Shown: positions 7,648 through 16,792 of the stretch, in pieces | How positions within the stretch are numbered: position 1 is the stretch's first letter | How the letters are laid out: every line of letters starts with the position of its first letter | Assembly: GCA_007119795.1 (NCBI GenBank) | Contig: SKOZ01000057.1 | Span: forward strand, 1 to 34,078 | DNA: 34,078 nucleotides | Direction: 5' to 3' | Origin: Planctomycetales bacterium | GTDB lineage: Bacteria > Planctomycetota > Planctomycetia > Pirellulales > Thermoguttaceae | Position numbers and translations under genes: made by a program | Notes under the pieces: generated by a model | Databases searched by the model: none | Told to the model about the DNA's origin: nothing | The model's input: only the letters and a program-made list of their open reading frames with translations

Positions 7648-9174
7648 ATGCCACACCGCCTCGCCCGCGAATCGATCGCGCCTTTGCCTTGTTCGGTTCC
7701 GTCGCACGGGTGCGGCTTCGGCGCGCGGGGAGCCGTAGCCGTTTGGCTCGTTGCGGCGATGGTCCTCCTCTCGGGCTGCAAGCCCGCGGAACCGCCGGAG
7801 ATCGAGCCGCAAGAGGAGGTATTCGCCGGCGTCGTCTTGCGGATGGCCGTGGTCGACGACGCGCCCCTTGCCAAGGCGCTCTTGCTGGCGCGGGGCGAAT
7901 GGGAAGCGCAGAGCGGTGCGGTCTTCGACCTCGTCGAGATCTCGCCGGCTGAGGCCGGCGAATACGACTGGTCGGCGGTCGATGTCGTCCTGGGTGCTCC
8001 GCATCTGGCGGGGATCCTCTCGCGCCAGGCCTCGCTGGCCCCTGTTCCATCGTCGCTGATTGCCACCGAGGAGGCCGGCGGTTGGGCCGATCTCTTCGAG
8101 CTTCCCCGCCTCCAGGAGGCCGCCTGGGGGGCGCAGATCGTGGGCGTCCCCTTCGGCACGCCCCTGCTGACCTGCTATTTCCGAAGCGATCTCTTCGAGG
8201 TGATCGAGGAGTCTCCCCCGCAGACATGGGCCGATTACCAGCGAATCGCCGAGCGGATTACCGACCGCGAGAACCTTCCCGAAGGCTTCCGCGCCCCGGA
8301 CGCTCCTTGGCACGCGGTGGCCGAGCCCCTGGGTCCCGGGTGGGCGGGCATCACGTTTCTGGCCCGCGGCGCCACCTATGCCAAGCACCGCAACCGCTAC
8401 GCGACGCTCTTCGACATCCAGACCATGGATGCGCTCCTCGAGAATCCCGCCCTGGTGCGAGCGCTTCGCGAACTGGTGGAGGCGGCGCGGCTCGGCCCGG
8501 AGGAGCAACTCACCTGGGGACCGGCCGACGTGCGGGCGGCCTTCTGGCAGGGGCGCTGCGGCCTGGCGCTGACCTGGCCCTCCGGCGCGGAAGTGGCAGC
8601 TCCGCCCGTGGTCGACGAGACAGTCCGTGCGGGGATCGTCGAGCTGCCGGCGGGCCGCGAGGTCTTCGAGCCCACCCGCGGCGAGTGGCAGCGACGGCGG
8701 CCCGTCGAGGAGCGGCGCATCCCCCTGCTGAGCGCCAGCGGGCGGATGGGCTTCGTCCTGGGGCACTGCGAACACCCCGAGGCCGCCTTCCAGACGCTCG
8801 CCTGGCTCTCGGGCGTGCATGCCGAGGGGACGATCGCCGCCCGGAGCCCGGCCACGACGCTCTACCGCCGTAGCCACCTGGCCCGCCCCCAGGACTGGGT
8901 CGAGCCTCCGCTGCCCCTCTCCGCCGCCCTGGACTACGCGCTGCTCACCCAGGCTTCGATGCGGCGCCTGGAGTTCCTCTCCGTCCCCCGCATCCCCGGC
9001 CGCGAGGAGTACCTGGCCGCCCTGGACGGCGCCGTGCATCGCGCCGTGGCCGAGGGGCAACCGCCGGCCGAGGCCCTCGCCCAGTGCGCCGCGGCTTGGG
9101 ACGCGATCACCGACCGGCTCGGCCGCTCCGCGCAGCGGGCGGCCTACCTCGCCTCGCTCGGCGTCGAGCCGTAG
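7648..9174 (+). CDS. Extracellular solute-binding lipoprotein
   Basis: A protein of about 508 residues resembling family 1 (sugar-type) ABC solute-binding proteins. It has a hydrophobic signal segment AVAVWLVAAMVLLSGC, with the lipobox cysteine at residue 44 from the ATG at 7648. The mature part has SBP-like phrases such as VPFGTPLLTCYFRSDLFE and QTWADYQRIAERI, and a region FWQGRCGLALTWPS matching the typical ligand-lobe motif. No permease or ATPase gene is adjacent, so the partner transporter lies elsewhere or the protein has another role. Start choice is uncertain: TTG at 7615 has GGGAGG ten bases upstream, whereas the ATG has no clear Shine-Dalgarno site. It converges with the next gene, with 12 bases between the stops. 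Confidence 0.75.
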   Translation: MPHRLARESIAPLPCSVPSHGCGFGARGAVAVWLVAAMVLLSGCKPAEPPEIEPQEEVFAGVVLRMAVVDDAPLAKALLLARGEWEAQSGAVFDLVEISPAEAGEYDWSAVDVVLGAPHLAGILSRQASLAPVPSSLIATEEAGGWADLFELPRLQEAAWGAQIVGVPFGTPLLTCYFRSDLFEVIEESPPQTWADYQRIAERITDRENLPEGFRAPDAPWHAVAEPLGPGWAGITFLARGATYAKHRNRYATLFDIQTMDALLENPALVRALRELVEAARLGPEEQLTWGPADVRAAFWQGRCGLALTWPSGAEVAAPPVVDETVRAGIVELPAGREVFEPTRGEWQRRRPVEERRIPLLSASGRMGFVLGHCEHPEAAFQTLAWLSGVHAEGTIAARSPATTLYRRSHLARPQDWVEPPLPLSAALDYALLTQASMRRLEFLSVPRIPGREEYLAALDGAVHRAVAEGQPPAEALAQCAAAWDAITDRLGRSAQRAAYLASLGVEP

Positions 9175-9186
9175 GGCGAGCAGGCC

Positions 9187-10803
9187 CTACTCGGCGGCGG
9201 CGACCACGGTGAACTCGATGGAGGCCTGGCCGATCTTCTGGCTCTTCGCGTCGGCGATTGTAAGTTGCAAGACGTGCTTGCCGGGGGCCGCCCGGGCGGG
9301 GATGCGGAGCTGGTAGCCGATGAAGAAGTCGCGGCGCGGCGTCGTGCAGTAGTCTTCCGTACGGGGGTACTCGTGATCGGCGATCCGCGCCCCCCGGCTG
9401 TCGAAGATCTGATAGCTGCTGCCCAGGGCGGTGTGGTATCCGCGGGGCGTCGGTTCGCTGCGGTAGTTTTCCACCTCGGCATAGAGGACGAGGTTCTGAC
9501 CGGGAGCGAACTCGTAGCGATCGAAGGGCTCGATCGAACCGTAGGTGAGGATTTCGCGGCAGAAGGTGAGGTTGCGGACGATCAGCTCGGCCGATTCGCC
9601 AAGGCTGGCCGTAGCCCGTACGAGGTGCTCGCGCGCCTGGGCGGCCCGCCGCGCGGGATCGGCCGTTTGTGAGCCGTCGAGGAGCACGTCCAAGCCGTAA
9701 AGCTGCTCCATCCAGAACTGCTGCATCGAAGTGCCCACGGCGGGGATGGGCAGCAGGGCGTGGTCGCGGCGGCCCGCGACGAGATAGAGCATCCGCAGAC
9801 GCGCGTGCTCGGCGATCTCCGCCTCGGTCTGTGGGGAGGACGCCACGCCGGCCTCGAGGATCTCGACGGCCGCCACGGCGTGCGCCCGCCAGTCGTCGGC
9901 CACGGAGGCGACGGCGGGTCGGTGGGCGGCCGCGTAGCGGACTTCGCCCTCCGCCGGGCGATATCCACCGGGGGGTAGCGGGGCCTCGCTCCCGTCCGCC
10001 GGCCACGGGCCGCTGGAGGTCGCTTCATCGACTGGTTCGGGCGCCAGTAGCGTCACCATCGCTCCGGCGGGGGGCGGCCCGCTGTCGCCGGCCGCCAGGG
10101 AGGGAGGAGGGGGCGGTTTTGGGGCAAGCGGCGGCTGGCTCAGCGACGCGTGCGCGGCAACCGGATCGCTTCCCGCTGTCCGAGGTTGGGTGCCGGCGGC
10201 TGGCGCCGTGGGGGGTAGGGGAACCGGGCCGGCAGGGTCCGACGCCTCCGGTAACGAGGCAACGGAAGTCGAGGGCTCCCGCCGATCGGGCGCGGAGATC
10301 GCAGGTGGTTCCCGAGCCGCACCCGCGTCGGCGGCCTCGAACTGCGGTCTTTCCGCGACGCGCTCCGCCCCGCTGTCCGCCTTGTCAGCCAATCCCGTTT
10401 CGCGCTCTTCGAGCTGGCGGCGGAAGGCCAGGGCGGCGCGGAACTGCCGGACGAGCAACGGCCAAAGTGCCGGATCGGTCTGGCGGAGATCCTCCATGAG
10501 CCGGTCGCGGGCGGCCGGATCGAGCGCACCCAGCTCGTTGAGATCGGCGAGGACCTCCTGGATCGCCTCGGCATCGACGGCGTTCGGACCCTGCGGCGAC
10601 GCGGCGGCCGGCGAGACGCTCCGATCCGGAAGGGATCGCTCGCCCTCGAGGGCCGGCGGACCCTGCTCGAATGCAGCCGGGGGAACGGCTGCCGCTGGAA
10701 AAGCACTCGGGCCCATGGCGGCGGACCAGGGGGCATGCGCGCACCCGGCCAGGCACACCGGCAAAACAAGCCACAGGCATCGCCAACCGCAGTCGAAGGC
10801 CAT
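9187..10803 (-). CDS. Proline-rich lipoprotein of unknown function
   Basis: A 538-residue protein starting MAFDCGWRCLWLVLPVCLAGC, with a lipobox and lipidated cysteine at residue 21. Residues of about 70-135 are helical and charged. A long proline/alanine-rich linker follows (about 140-310), with a run of prolines near KPPPPP. The C-terminal 230 residues are folded: a helical part containing HARLRMLYLVAGRRDHALLP, then a beta-rich end with FAPGQNLVLYAEVENY and KHVLQLTIADA. The design suggests a globular domain held away from the membrane by a flexible tether. I do not recognise the family by function. The upstream in-frame start at 10854 is rejected because it would precede the signal peptide. 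Confidence 0.75.
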   Translation of the reverse strand: MAFDCGWRCLWLVLPVCLAGCAHAPWSAAMGPSAFPAAAVPPAAFEQGPPALEGERSLPDRSVSPAAASPQGPNAVDAEAIQEVLADLNELGALDPAARDRLMEDLRQTDPALWPLLVRQFRAALAFRRQLEERETGLADKADSGAERVAERPQFEAADAGAAREPPAISAPDRREPSTSVASLPEASDPAGPVPLPPTAPAAGTQPRTAGSDPVAAHASLSQPPLAPKPPPPPSLAAGDSGPPPAGAMVTLLAPEPVDEATSSGPWPADGSEAPLPPGGYRPAEGEVRYAAAHRPAVASVADDWRAHAVAAVEILEAGVASSPQTEAEIAEHARLRMLYLVAGRRDHALLPIPAVGTSMQQFWMEQLYGLDVLLDGSQTADPARRAAQAREHLVRATASLGESAELIVRNLTFCREILTYGSIEPFDRYEFAPGQNLVLYAEVENYRSEPTPRGYHTALGSSYQIFDSRGARIADHEYPRTEDYCTTPRRDFFIGYQLRIPARAAPGKHVLQLTIADAKSQKIGQASIEFTVVAAAE

Positions 10804-10905
10804 CGTTTGTGGGCGGATGGTCACCGGGGAATCTGGGGAATCCGCGGGGGGCAAGGTCGAGGCGCACCCGCAGAATAGGGGGCGGATGGTAGCCGATTCC
10901 CCTCC

Positions 10906-12630
10906 TCAACGCAAGGTGGAACGCGCCAGCCAGGCTACCTGGAAGGGTTCCAGGGCAATCCCTTCCCGGATCCCCTCATCCCCGGGTTCTGCCAAGAGGT
11001 CGACCAGCGGGTGATCGCGGAATTCGGCCGGCAGCGCAAGCGGCTGCGGCTCGCGTCCCAGGTTGGCGGTCACGAAGATCTGCTGTCCGCGGTCGATCGA
11101 TGCCCGCACGAAGCCGAGGAGGGAGGGATGCTCTTGGGGGATCACCTGTTGGGGAGCCTCCGGGTGAAATGCCGGCTGGGCCGTCCGCACGGCGAGCAGC
11201 CGCCGGTAAGCGGCCAGCGCGGCGCCGGGAATTGCGTCGTTCCCCCGGAGCCGATCGGCCAGTTCGGCGGCGGTGAACTTGCGGCGGTTGATCGAGCGGG
11301 GCTGGCCCGTGCGCTCCACGGCCGCGGTGTCGTTTTCCGTGGCCACGAGACTGTGAAAGTAGACCGCCGGGATTCCCTGCAGGGCGAGCATCACCGCCTG
11401 GCCGGCCAGGAAACGCCGCAGGTGGACGCGGGGATCGGCGTCGGCCAGGGCGGAGAAGTACGTGACGTTGAGTTCGTAGGGGCTCTCGGTGCCGTCGGGG
11501 TTCCGCTTCATGCCGATGCGGCCGCCGCGGGCCCGGACCGCTTCGATGAGCCGGGCGAAACGGGCGGCGGGCATGATTCCCTCGAGGGGCCGCACACCGA
11601 TGCCGTCGTGCGAGGCGGTGAAATTGAGCACCGCACATCCCGGCGGCGGCGGCTCGAGCCCGGAAAGCCAGCCGGCCAGGAGGGAGGCGTCGCCGGCCAG
11701 CAGCGCCTCGAGCAGCAGGGGGGCGAGGCTGAATTGGTAGACCATCCGTGCCTCGTCTCCCTGACCGAAATAGCTGACGTTTTCTCGGTGGGGGACGTTC
11801 GTCTCCGTCAGCAGGATCGCCCAGGGGGCCACGGCGTCGAGCAGATCGCGAAGGAGCTTGACTACTTCGTGTGTCTCGGGGAGGTGGATGCAGGGCGTAC
11901 CGATCCGCTTCCAGAGGTAAGCGATGGCATCCAGGCGGATGATGCGGGCCCCCCGCTCCAGGTAGAAGAGGAGCACGTCGACCATCTCGCTCAGCACGGC
12001 CGGCTCGGCGAAGTTCAGGTCGATCTGGTCGTCGCTGAAGGTGGTCCACAGGTGCCGCGTCCCCCGCGGCGTCTCCACGGGGGTCAGCAGCGGCAGGCTC
12101 CGCGGCCGCGTCACGGCGCTGAGGTCGGTTGCCGGGTCGACTTCGTGGAAGAAGCGGACGAATGGTTCGCGGCCGGCCCAGTACTCTTCGAAGTAGCGGC
12201 TGCGGCGGGAGACGTGGTTGAGGACGAGGTCGAACATGAGCGCGTAGTCTTCGCCCAGCCGGGCGACGTCGTCCCAATCGCCCAGCACCGGATCGACCTG
12301 CCGGTAGTCGATCACTGAAAAGCCGTCGTCGGATGAATAGGGGAAGAAGGGGAGCAGATGCACGGTGTTCACCAGGCCGTGCAGGCCCTGCTCGAAGAGG
12401 AACCGCCGCAGCGCGGCCAGGGGCGGCTCGTCGGGCGAGCGGACCTGGTCGCCGTAGGTGATGAGCACCACGTCCTTTTCGTCCCAAAGGGGCCCCGCGC
12501 GGCGCGCGAGCCGCGCGGCGGCCGCGGCGGTTCGGACGAGAATCGGCGCCAGGCACTCCTCGGCCCGCGGGCCGTAGAGCCGCTCGAGCCGGGGGAGGAG
12601 ACGCGACCGGAGATTTCGTTCCATCGACAT
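10906..12630 (-). CDS. GH13 subfamily 18-type sugar phosphorylase
   Basis: A 574-residue alpha-amylase-superfamily enzyme of the sucrose phosphorylase / glucosylglycerate phosphorylase group, which reversibly phosphorolyses an alpha-glucoside to glucose 1-phosphate. Visible motifs are VVLITYGDQ near residue 55, HLLPFFPYSSDDGFSVIDY (91-109), FDLVLNHVS (133-141), the nucleophile Asp234 in RLDAIAYLWK, acid/base Glu276 in LLTETNVPH and the stabilising Asp342 in SHDGIGVRP. All three catalytic carboxylates are present. The length is near the family norm of 500-600. The substrate cannot be decided; sucrose, sucrose 6-phosphate and glucosylglycerate are all possible. ATG at 12630 is chosen over ATG at 12624. 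A TACAAT box at 12642-12637 lies so close that the leader would be very short or absent. Confidence 0.88.
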   Translation of the reverse strand: MSMERNLRSRLLPRLERLYGPRAEECLAPILVRTAAAAARLARRAGPLWDEKDVVLITYGDQVRSPDEPPLAALRRFLFEQGLHGLVNTVHLLPFFPYSSDDGFSVIDYRQVDPVLGDWDDVARLGEDYALMFDLVLNHVSRRSRYFEEYWAGREPFVRFFHEVDPATDLSAVTRPRSLPLLTPVETPRGTRHLWTTFSDDQIDLNFAEPAVLSEMVDVLLFYLERGARIIRLDAIAYLWKRIGTPCIHLPETHEVVKLLRDLLDAVAPWAILLTETNVPHRENVSYFGQGDEARMVYQFSLAPLLLEALLAGDASLLAGWLSGLEPPPPGCAVLNFTASHDGIGVRPLEGIMPAARFARLIEAVRARGGRIGMKRNPDGTESPYELNVTYFSALADADPRVHLRRFLAGQAVMLALQGIPAVYFHSLVATENDTAAVERTGQPRSINRRKFTAAELADRLRGNDAIPGAALAAYRRLLAVRTAQPAFHPEAPQQVIPQEHPSLLGFVRASIDRGQQIFVTANLGREPQPLALPAEFRDHPLVDLLAEPGDEGIREGIALEPFQVAWLARSTLR

Positions 12631-12636
12631 GTCACC

Positions 12637-12642
12637 ATTGTA
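12637..12642 (-). promoter_or_regulatory. Candidate -10 box close to the GH13 start
   Basis: TACAAT on the minus strand, within the 11-mer TACAATGGTGA. A TTGCCG-like -35 lies 15 bases upstream (12663-12658). A transcript would begin near 12630, at or just before the start codon, so the mRNA could be leaderless or translation could begin at 12624. Confidence 0.35.
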
Positions 12643-12691
12643 TGGCCCCGCAGCCGGCGGCAAAGCGGTCCGCGCCCCCGGCTCCGAGAGG

Positions 12692-12720
12692 TTTCTCCGT
12701 GGGTTTTCGGCGTCTACAAT
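12692..12720 (+). promoter_or_regulatory. Candidate promoter for the deacetylase operon
   Basis: TACAAT at 12715-12720 lies 17 bases after a weak TTTCTC (12692-12697). Transcription would start near 12727, giving a leader of about 60 bases to the ATG at 12789. The same 11-mer, TACAATGGTGA, occurs on the opposite strand for the divergent GH13 gene. Confidence 0.4.
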
Positions 12721-12788
12721 GGTGAAAATACCGTCTTGGTCCCCCAGTGCGGCGTCCTGCCGCCGCCTCGAACGAGAAGAGTTCCCGG

Positions 12789-13748
<960 letters not shown>

Positions 13749-13757
13749 TGCCGAGGA

Positions 13758-14225
13758 ATGAAGAAGACTCTCATCTTGGGGTTGGGCAATCCGCTGGTCA
13801 GCGACGACAGCGTCGGTCTGCGGGTGGTCGCCGCACTGAGGCCGCTCCTGGCGGGGCGGGGGGACGTGGAGCTGGACGAGGACTACTGGGGCGGGCTGCG
13901 GCTGATGGAGCGGCTCATCGGGTACGAGCGCGCCGTGATCGTCGACGCCATTCGTACGGGAGCGGTCCCGGGGACGATCCACCTCCTGACCACCGACGCC
14001 GTCCCCACCCAACGGAGCGCCTCGGCCCACGACGTCAATCTTCCCACGGCGCTGGCCTTCGGCCGGCAAGCGGGGGCGGTCCTCCCCCGCGACGAGGACG
14101 TCCTCCTTGTCGGTGTCGAGGCAGAGGATATACTGACCTTCGCCGATGCCTGCACGCCGGCCGTCGCGGCCGCAATCCCTCGAGCCGTCGAGGCCGTCAT
14201 GGCGATCCTCGACGAATCGGCGTGA
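13758..14225 (+). CDS. Hydrogenase maturation protease
   Basis: A 155-residue endopeptidase of the HybD/HyaD/HoxW family, which trims the C-terminus of the [NiFe]-hydrogenase large subunit after nickel insertion. The N-terminal LILGLGNPLVSDDSVGLRV holds the first acidic ligand. AVIVDAIRTGAVPG holds the second. The histidine in SAHDVNLPTAL fits the third metal ligand. The length matches the family (150-165). It lies nine bases after the deacetylase stop and its TGA overlaps a GTG of the following small frame. No hydrogenase large or small subunit gene is in the window, so its client is elsewhere or lost. Confidence 0.88.
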   Translation: MKKTLILGLGNPLVSDDSVGLRVVAALRPLLAGRGDVELDEDYWGGLRLMERLIGYERAVIVDAIRTGAVPGTIHLLTTDAVPTQRSASAHDVNLPTALAFGRQAGAVLPRDEDVLLVGVEAEDILTFADACTPAVAAAIPRAVEAVMAILDESA

Positions 14226-14389
14226 AGGCGGGCCGGGAAGGATATCGCCGGGTGCGTCGCGCCCAGTTCCTGGGCGCGGGGTGCCTCGCCGGGCTCCTCG
14301 ATGCCCACGACGCGATGCACCTCGATGGAGGGCCCCCCGGCCATTGGATAGAAGCACTCACCCACTCTCCGTGGAGGAACGGCCGATGA
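14222..14389 (+). CDS. Possible small coupled protein (55 aa)
   Basis: A frame of 55 codons bridges the hydrogenase protease and the cyclic-nucleotide-binding gene exactly. Its GTG overlaps the upstream stop (GTGA) and its TGA overlaps the downstream start (ATGA). Most third codon positions are G or C by eye, as in neighbouring genes. The product begins MKAGREGYRRVRRAQFLGAG and is basic at the N-terminus, with HDAMH and GHW in the second half. I recognise no domain. The double overlap suggests a real, translationally coupled gene, but chance in GC-rich DNA is not excluded. Confidence 0.35.
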   Translation: MKAGREGYRRVRRAQFLGAGCLAGLLDAHDAMHLDGGPPGHWIEALTHSPWRNGR

Positions 14390-14832
14390 TCTCGCCGGAA
14401 GTCTTGCGCCGCTATCCCTACTTCGCCGGTATCAGCGAAGACAGCCTCAAGAGCGTGGCCATGCTCACCGAGGAGACCGAGGTGTCCGCGGGGGCCGTCA
14501 TGTTCCGCGAGGGGGACCCCGCAACCCACCTGCACGTGATCCTCAGCGGGGAGGTGGACATCCAGTATCTTCTCGGCAGCGGAGAGATGCGGACCGTCGA
14601 TACGCTCGTCGACGGCGACATCTTGTGTTGGTCGGCCCTGGTGGAGCCCTACCGCACCACCGCCTACGGAACGACCCGCAAGGCCACCCAGCTCGCCTCG
14701 ATCTCGGCGGTCCCGCTCCGCGACCTCTGCGAGAAGGATCCCCTGCTCGGCTACCGGCTGGCCACGCAAATCGCCAAGCTTCTGGCCCACCGCCTCGAAG
14801 GCGCCCGCGTCCAGTTGGCTGCTGCCGACTGA
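14386..14832 (+). CDS. Cyclic-nucleotide-binding (CNB) domain protein
   Basis: A 148-residue protein made of a single CNB (cNMP-binding) domain with no DNA-binding helix-turn-helix. Typical features are YPYFAGISEDSLKSVAML at the N-terminus, FREGDPATHLHVILSGEVDI as the beta-roll core and a C-terminal helix with LATQIAKLLAHRLE. Stand-alone CNB proteins of this kind are known beside group 3 [NiFe]-hydrogenase operons in several bacteria, which fits the maturation protease two genes upstream. The ATG at 14386 overlaps the preceding small frame and has GGAGG upstream. No other hydrogenase genes follow. Ligand unknown. Confidence 0.85.
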   Translation: MISPEVLRRYPYFAGISEDSLKSVAMLTEETEVSAGAVMFREGDPATHLHVILSGEVDIQYLLGSGEMRTVDTLVDGDILCWSALVEPYRTTAYGTTRKATQLASISAVPLRDLCEKDPLLGYRLATQIAKLLAHRLEGARVQLAAAD

Positions 14833-15059
14833 CGCAGGGAAGGCCCGTTCCGACCTGCCGCCGGCTGGCGCCGCAGGAACCGGGAGACGTTTGGCGGCTC
14901 CTCGGCCGCCCTCCGGTTGGCGGTACGCGCCCTGCCGCCGGTGACCTCGCCTCGGCGCCGTTCCCGACGACATCCGCCCGGGCGGCCATGCCGAAGCGGC
15001 GAGGTGCATCGTGGAACACGCATCTCCCGTGGTGGGTGGGGCAAGGCAAGGGGCGGCTG

Positions 15060-15977
15060 CTAGGCTTCCGCGGGCGCTGTGGCGAGCTGCCGGAGGGCGT
15101 CGAGGGCGGTGAGGACGTCATCGAGGGAGACGTCCTGCCACTCGGCGACCTTGTGGCGGAGGATAGCCAGCTTCATCGACTCGACGGCGTCGGCAAGGTC
15201 TTCGGGCAGGGTGGGGAGCTGCTCGAAGGGGCGCACCGGGGTCGCCGCCGGCGTGCGGTCGTCGCAGGGGGGATCCTCGGCGGTGCCGGCTGCACTCTCG
15301 TCGCCCCAGTCGGCGGAAGGGCCGGCTTCGAAGTCGGCGGCGGCACCGCGATCCGGCTCCTCGTCGGCCTCCAGGTTACGAACGCGGCTCCGGCTGGCAG
15401 GCAGCGACTCATCGGCCGGCGCCGCGGGCTCGGCGGCGTCTTCGTCGAATTCTTCGACTACGGCCTCCTCTGCAGCCGGGCCGCTCTCCACGTCCCCCCA
15501 TGCCGCGGACCGCTGCTGCCGCATCTCGGCCACCGACCATCCGCTCCGCACGGCCCCCTCGAGCCACATCTCGGCATCGTCCCAGTCGAGTGCCGCCTGG
15601 AAGTGGCTCCAATAGAGCCCGGGGTAGTCGGTACGGACCTTGCCGAAGCGCTCGAAGCACCGCCGCAGGCGGCCGACATGCTGCCCGCTGACGTTCCCCA
15701 CCCGCCGACTCCAGGCCTCGTCGGAATACTCGTGCACGGGGGCGCCGGCGTCGATCAGTGCCGCCCGCCATCGGCAGATGATCCGTCCCTTGTCCCAGTT
15801 CGTCGTGCTTACCAGGCGATTCCACTGCCCCAAGAACTCCTCCGAAGCGCGTTCCAGTTCCGGAGTCTCGAGAACCCCGGGGGGGCCGTTCGGCGGCGTG
15901 GCGAAGTCGGTGGCCGAAGGATTGCCGGAAGGCGCCGCTGCGGCTTTGGCGGTGTCGATGTCGATGTGGTCGTCCAT
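15060..15977 (-). CDS. Conserved protein of unknown function, probably planctomycete-specific
   Basis: A 305-residue protein that I associate, without a search, with a planctomycete family of unknown role. The N-terminal half is folded and tryptophan-rich: WNRLVSTTNWDKGRIICRWR, YSDEAWSRRVGNVSGQHVGR and GLYWSHFQAALDWDDAEMWL, ending in WSVAEMRQQR. The repeated short helices and basic patches could bind DNA, but no standard domain is recognised. Residues of about 190-260 are acidic and low-complexity. The last 50 residues form a predicted helix containing DAVESMKLAILRHKVAEW. ATG at 15977 is chosen because AAGGAA lies upstream; longer in-frame starts lack conserved sequence. It is transcribed alone, divergent from the P-type ATPase cluster. 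Confidence 0.75.
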   Translation of the reverse strand: MDDHIDIDTAKAAAAPSGNPSATDFATPPNGPPGVLETPELERASEEFLGQWNRLVSTTNWDKGRIICRWRAALIDAGAPVHEYSDEAWSRRVGNVSGQHVGRLRRCFERFGKVRTDYPGLYWSHFQAALDWDDAEMWLEGAVRSGWSVAEMRQQRSAAWGDVESGPAAEEAVVEEFDEDAAEPAAPADESLPASRSRVRNLEADEEPDRGAAADFEAGPSADWGDESAAGTAEDPPCDDRTPAATPVRPFEQLPTLPEDLADAVESMKLAILRHKVAEWQDVSLDDVLTALDALRQLATAPAEA

Positions 15978-16146
15978 CGGTTGCGATTCCTTTCTCAGTC
16001 TCATGGGTCGATTCGCCGGCACAAGGTGCCGGTTGGCCCGTGTCTCCGGCGTGCGGCGACGGGGCGGTGAAGAGCTGCCGTAGCCGGGAGCCGCGGGTGG
16101 GCGGCGACCGCGGGGGAATGGCCCTTGGAGAGCGGCCGGGACGGTC

Positions 16147-16152
16147 ATTCTA
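16147..16152 (-). promoter_or_regulatory. Candidate -10 box for the 305-residue protein gene
   Basis: TAGAAT on the minus strand in the context CTAGAATGA, about 170 bases before the ATG at 15977. No good -35 is seen. Confidence 0.3.
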
Positions 16153-16666
16153 GCACCCTCCCCCCGCAGCAGCCGACCGGTACACCGATGCCCGGTCCAC
16201 CGACCGCGGCGCGCACCGCGTTTTTCGTAGCCGATGCCTTTTCGCGGCGGCGGCGGCGCGATCGGTGAAGGCGTGCGCGCATGGGGAAAACCTGTTCGTA
16301 GCCGCTACGGCCCCTCGCCGGAAGGTTCGATCCGGCAGGCAACTTGGGCGAACCCGCGGCGGGTGCCGCACGCCGATACCGATTCCGCCCCTGGCGAGAG
16401 GTCGCCGCGCCGTTTTGCGTCCCGGCAACCGGTGCGGCCGGTCACCACCGTTACGGTCGCTGCCGGCTCCTCGCCCAGGGTGGCGGGGTGGCGGTGGTGC
16501 GGCTTTCCGTGAAGTCGACGCACAGCGACGAGCCCCCCACTGGGGTCATTGCGGGTTGTATCCTCCCCCTGACCCTTCACGCCGCCCCTGTTCACCCACC
16601 GGAATCGTGGTATTCTGGGTAGTCGGCGATGTTTGGCGTGGGTTTGATGGGCCGATACGATAATGA

Positions 16667-16694
16667 TTGCCGTTGCCTATCGCGGTACTAGAAT
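16667..16694 (+). promoter_or_regulatory. Candidate promoter of the HMA/P-type ATPase operon
   Basis: TTGCCG (16667-16672), a 16-base spacer and TAGAAT (16689-16694) on the plus strand. Transcription would begin near 16701, leaving a leader of about 90 bases before the ATG at 16793. No metal-regulator operator is recognised. Confidence 0.4.
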
Positions 16695-16792
16695 TGCTTG
16701 ATCGTCGCTGTCACGGATCACTGCCACACGGCCCGCCCCTTCGTGGAGTGCCACGCTAGGAGTGGGCGTTTGCGGGAGGGAGAGACGCGCCA

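Larger units (their letters stand above)
15978..16792. other. Long divergent intergenic region (about 815 bases)
   Basis: No gene is convincing here. It separates the 305-residue protein (minus) from the HMA/P-type ATPase operon (plus). It holds a minus-strand TAGAAT at 16152-16147, a plus-strand promoter candidate at 16667-16694, a perfect 6-bp hairpin GCCGGA/TCCGGC spanning 16318-16337, a 5-bp hairpin followed by five T at 16205-16225, and an inverted pair GGGTCA/TGACCC (16543-16548 and 16570-16575). The last 200 bases are less GC-rich than the surroundings, as expected for a promoter zone. Confidence 0.5.

Noticed and set aside
7648..9174. Solute-binding protein as part of a local sugar ABC operon
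   Set aside because: No permease or ATPase gene lies on either side; the next gene is convergent.
16205..16225. Hairpin followed by five T, terminator-like
   Set aside because: Only a 5-bp stem, and no plus-strand gene ends just upstream.
16311..16345. T-loop-like GGTTCGATCC suggesting a tRNA
   Set aside because: No acceptor, anticodon or D-arm can be paired around it; it is better explained as a 6-bp hairpin.
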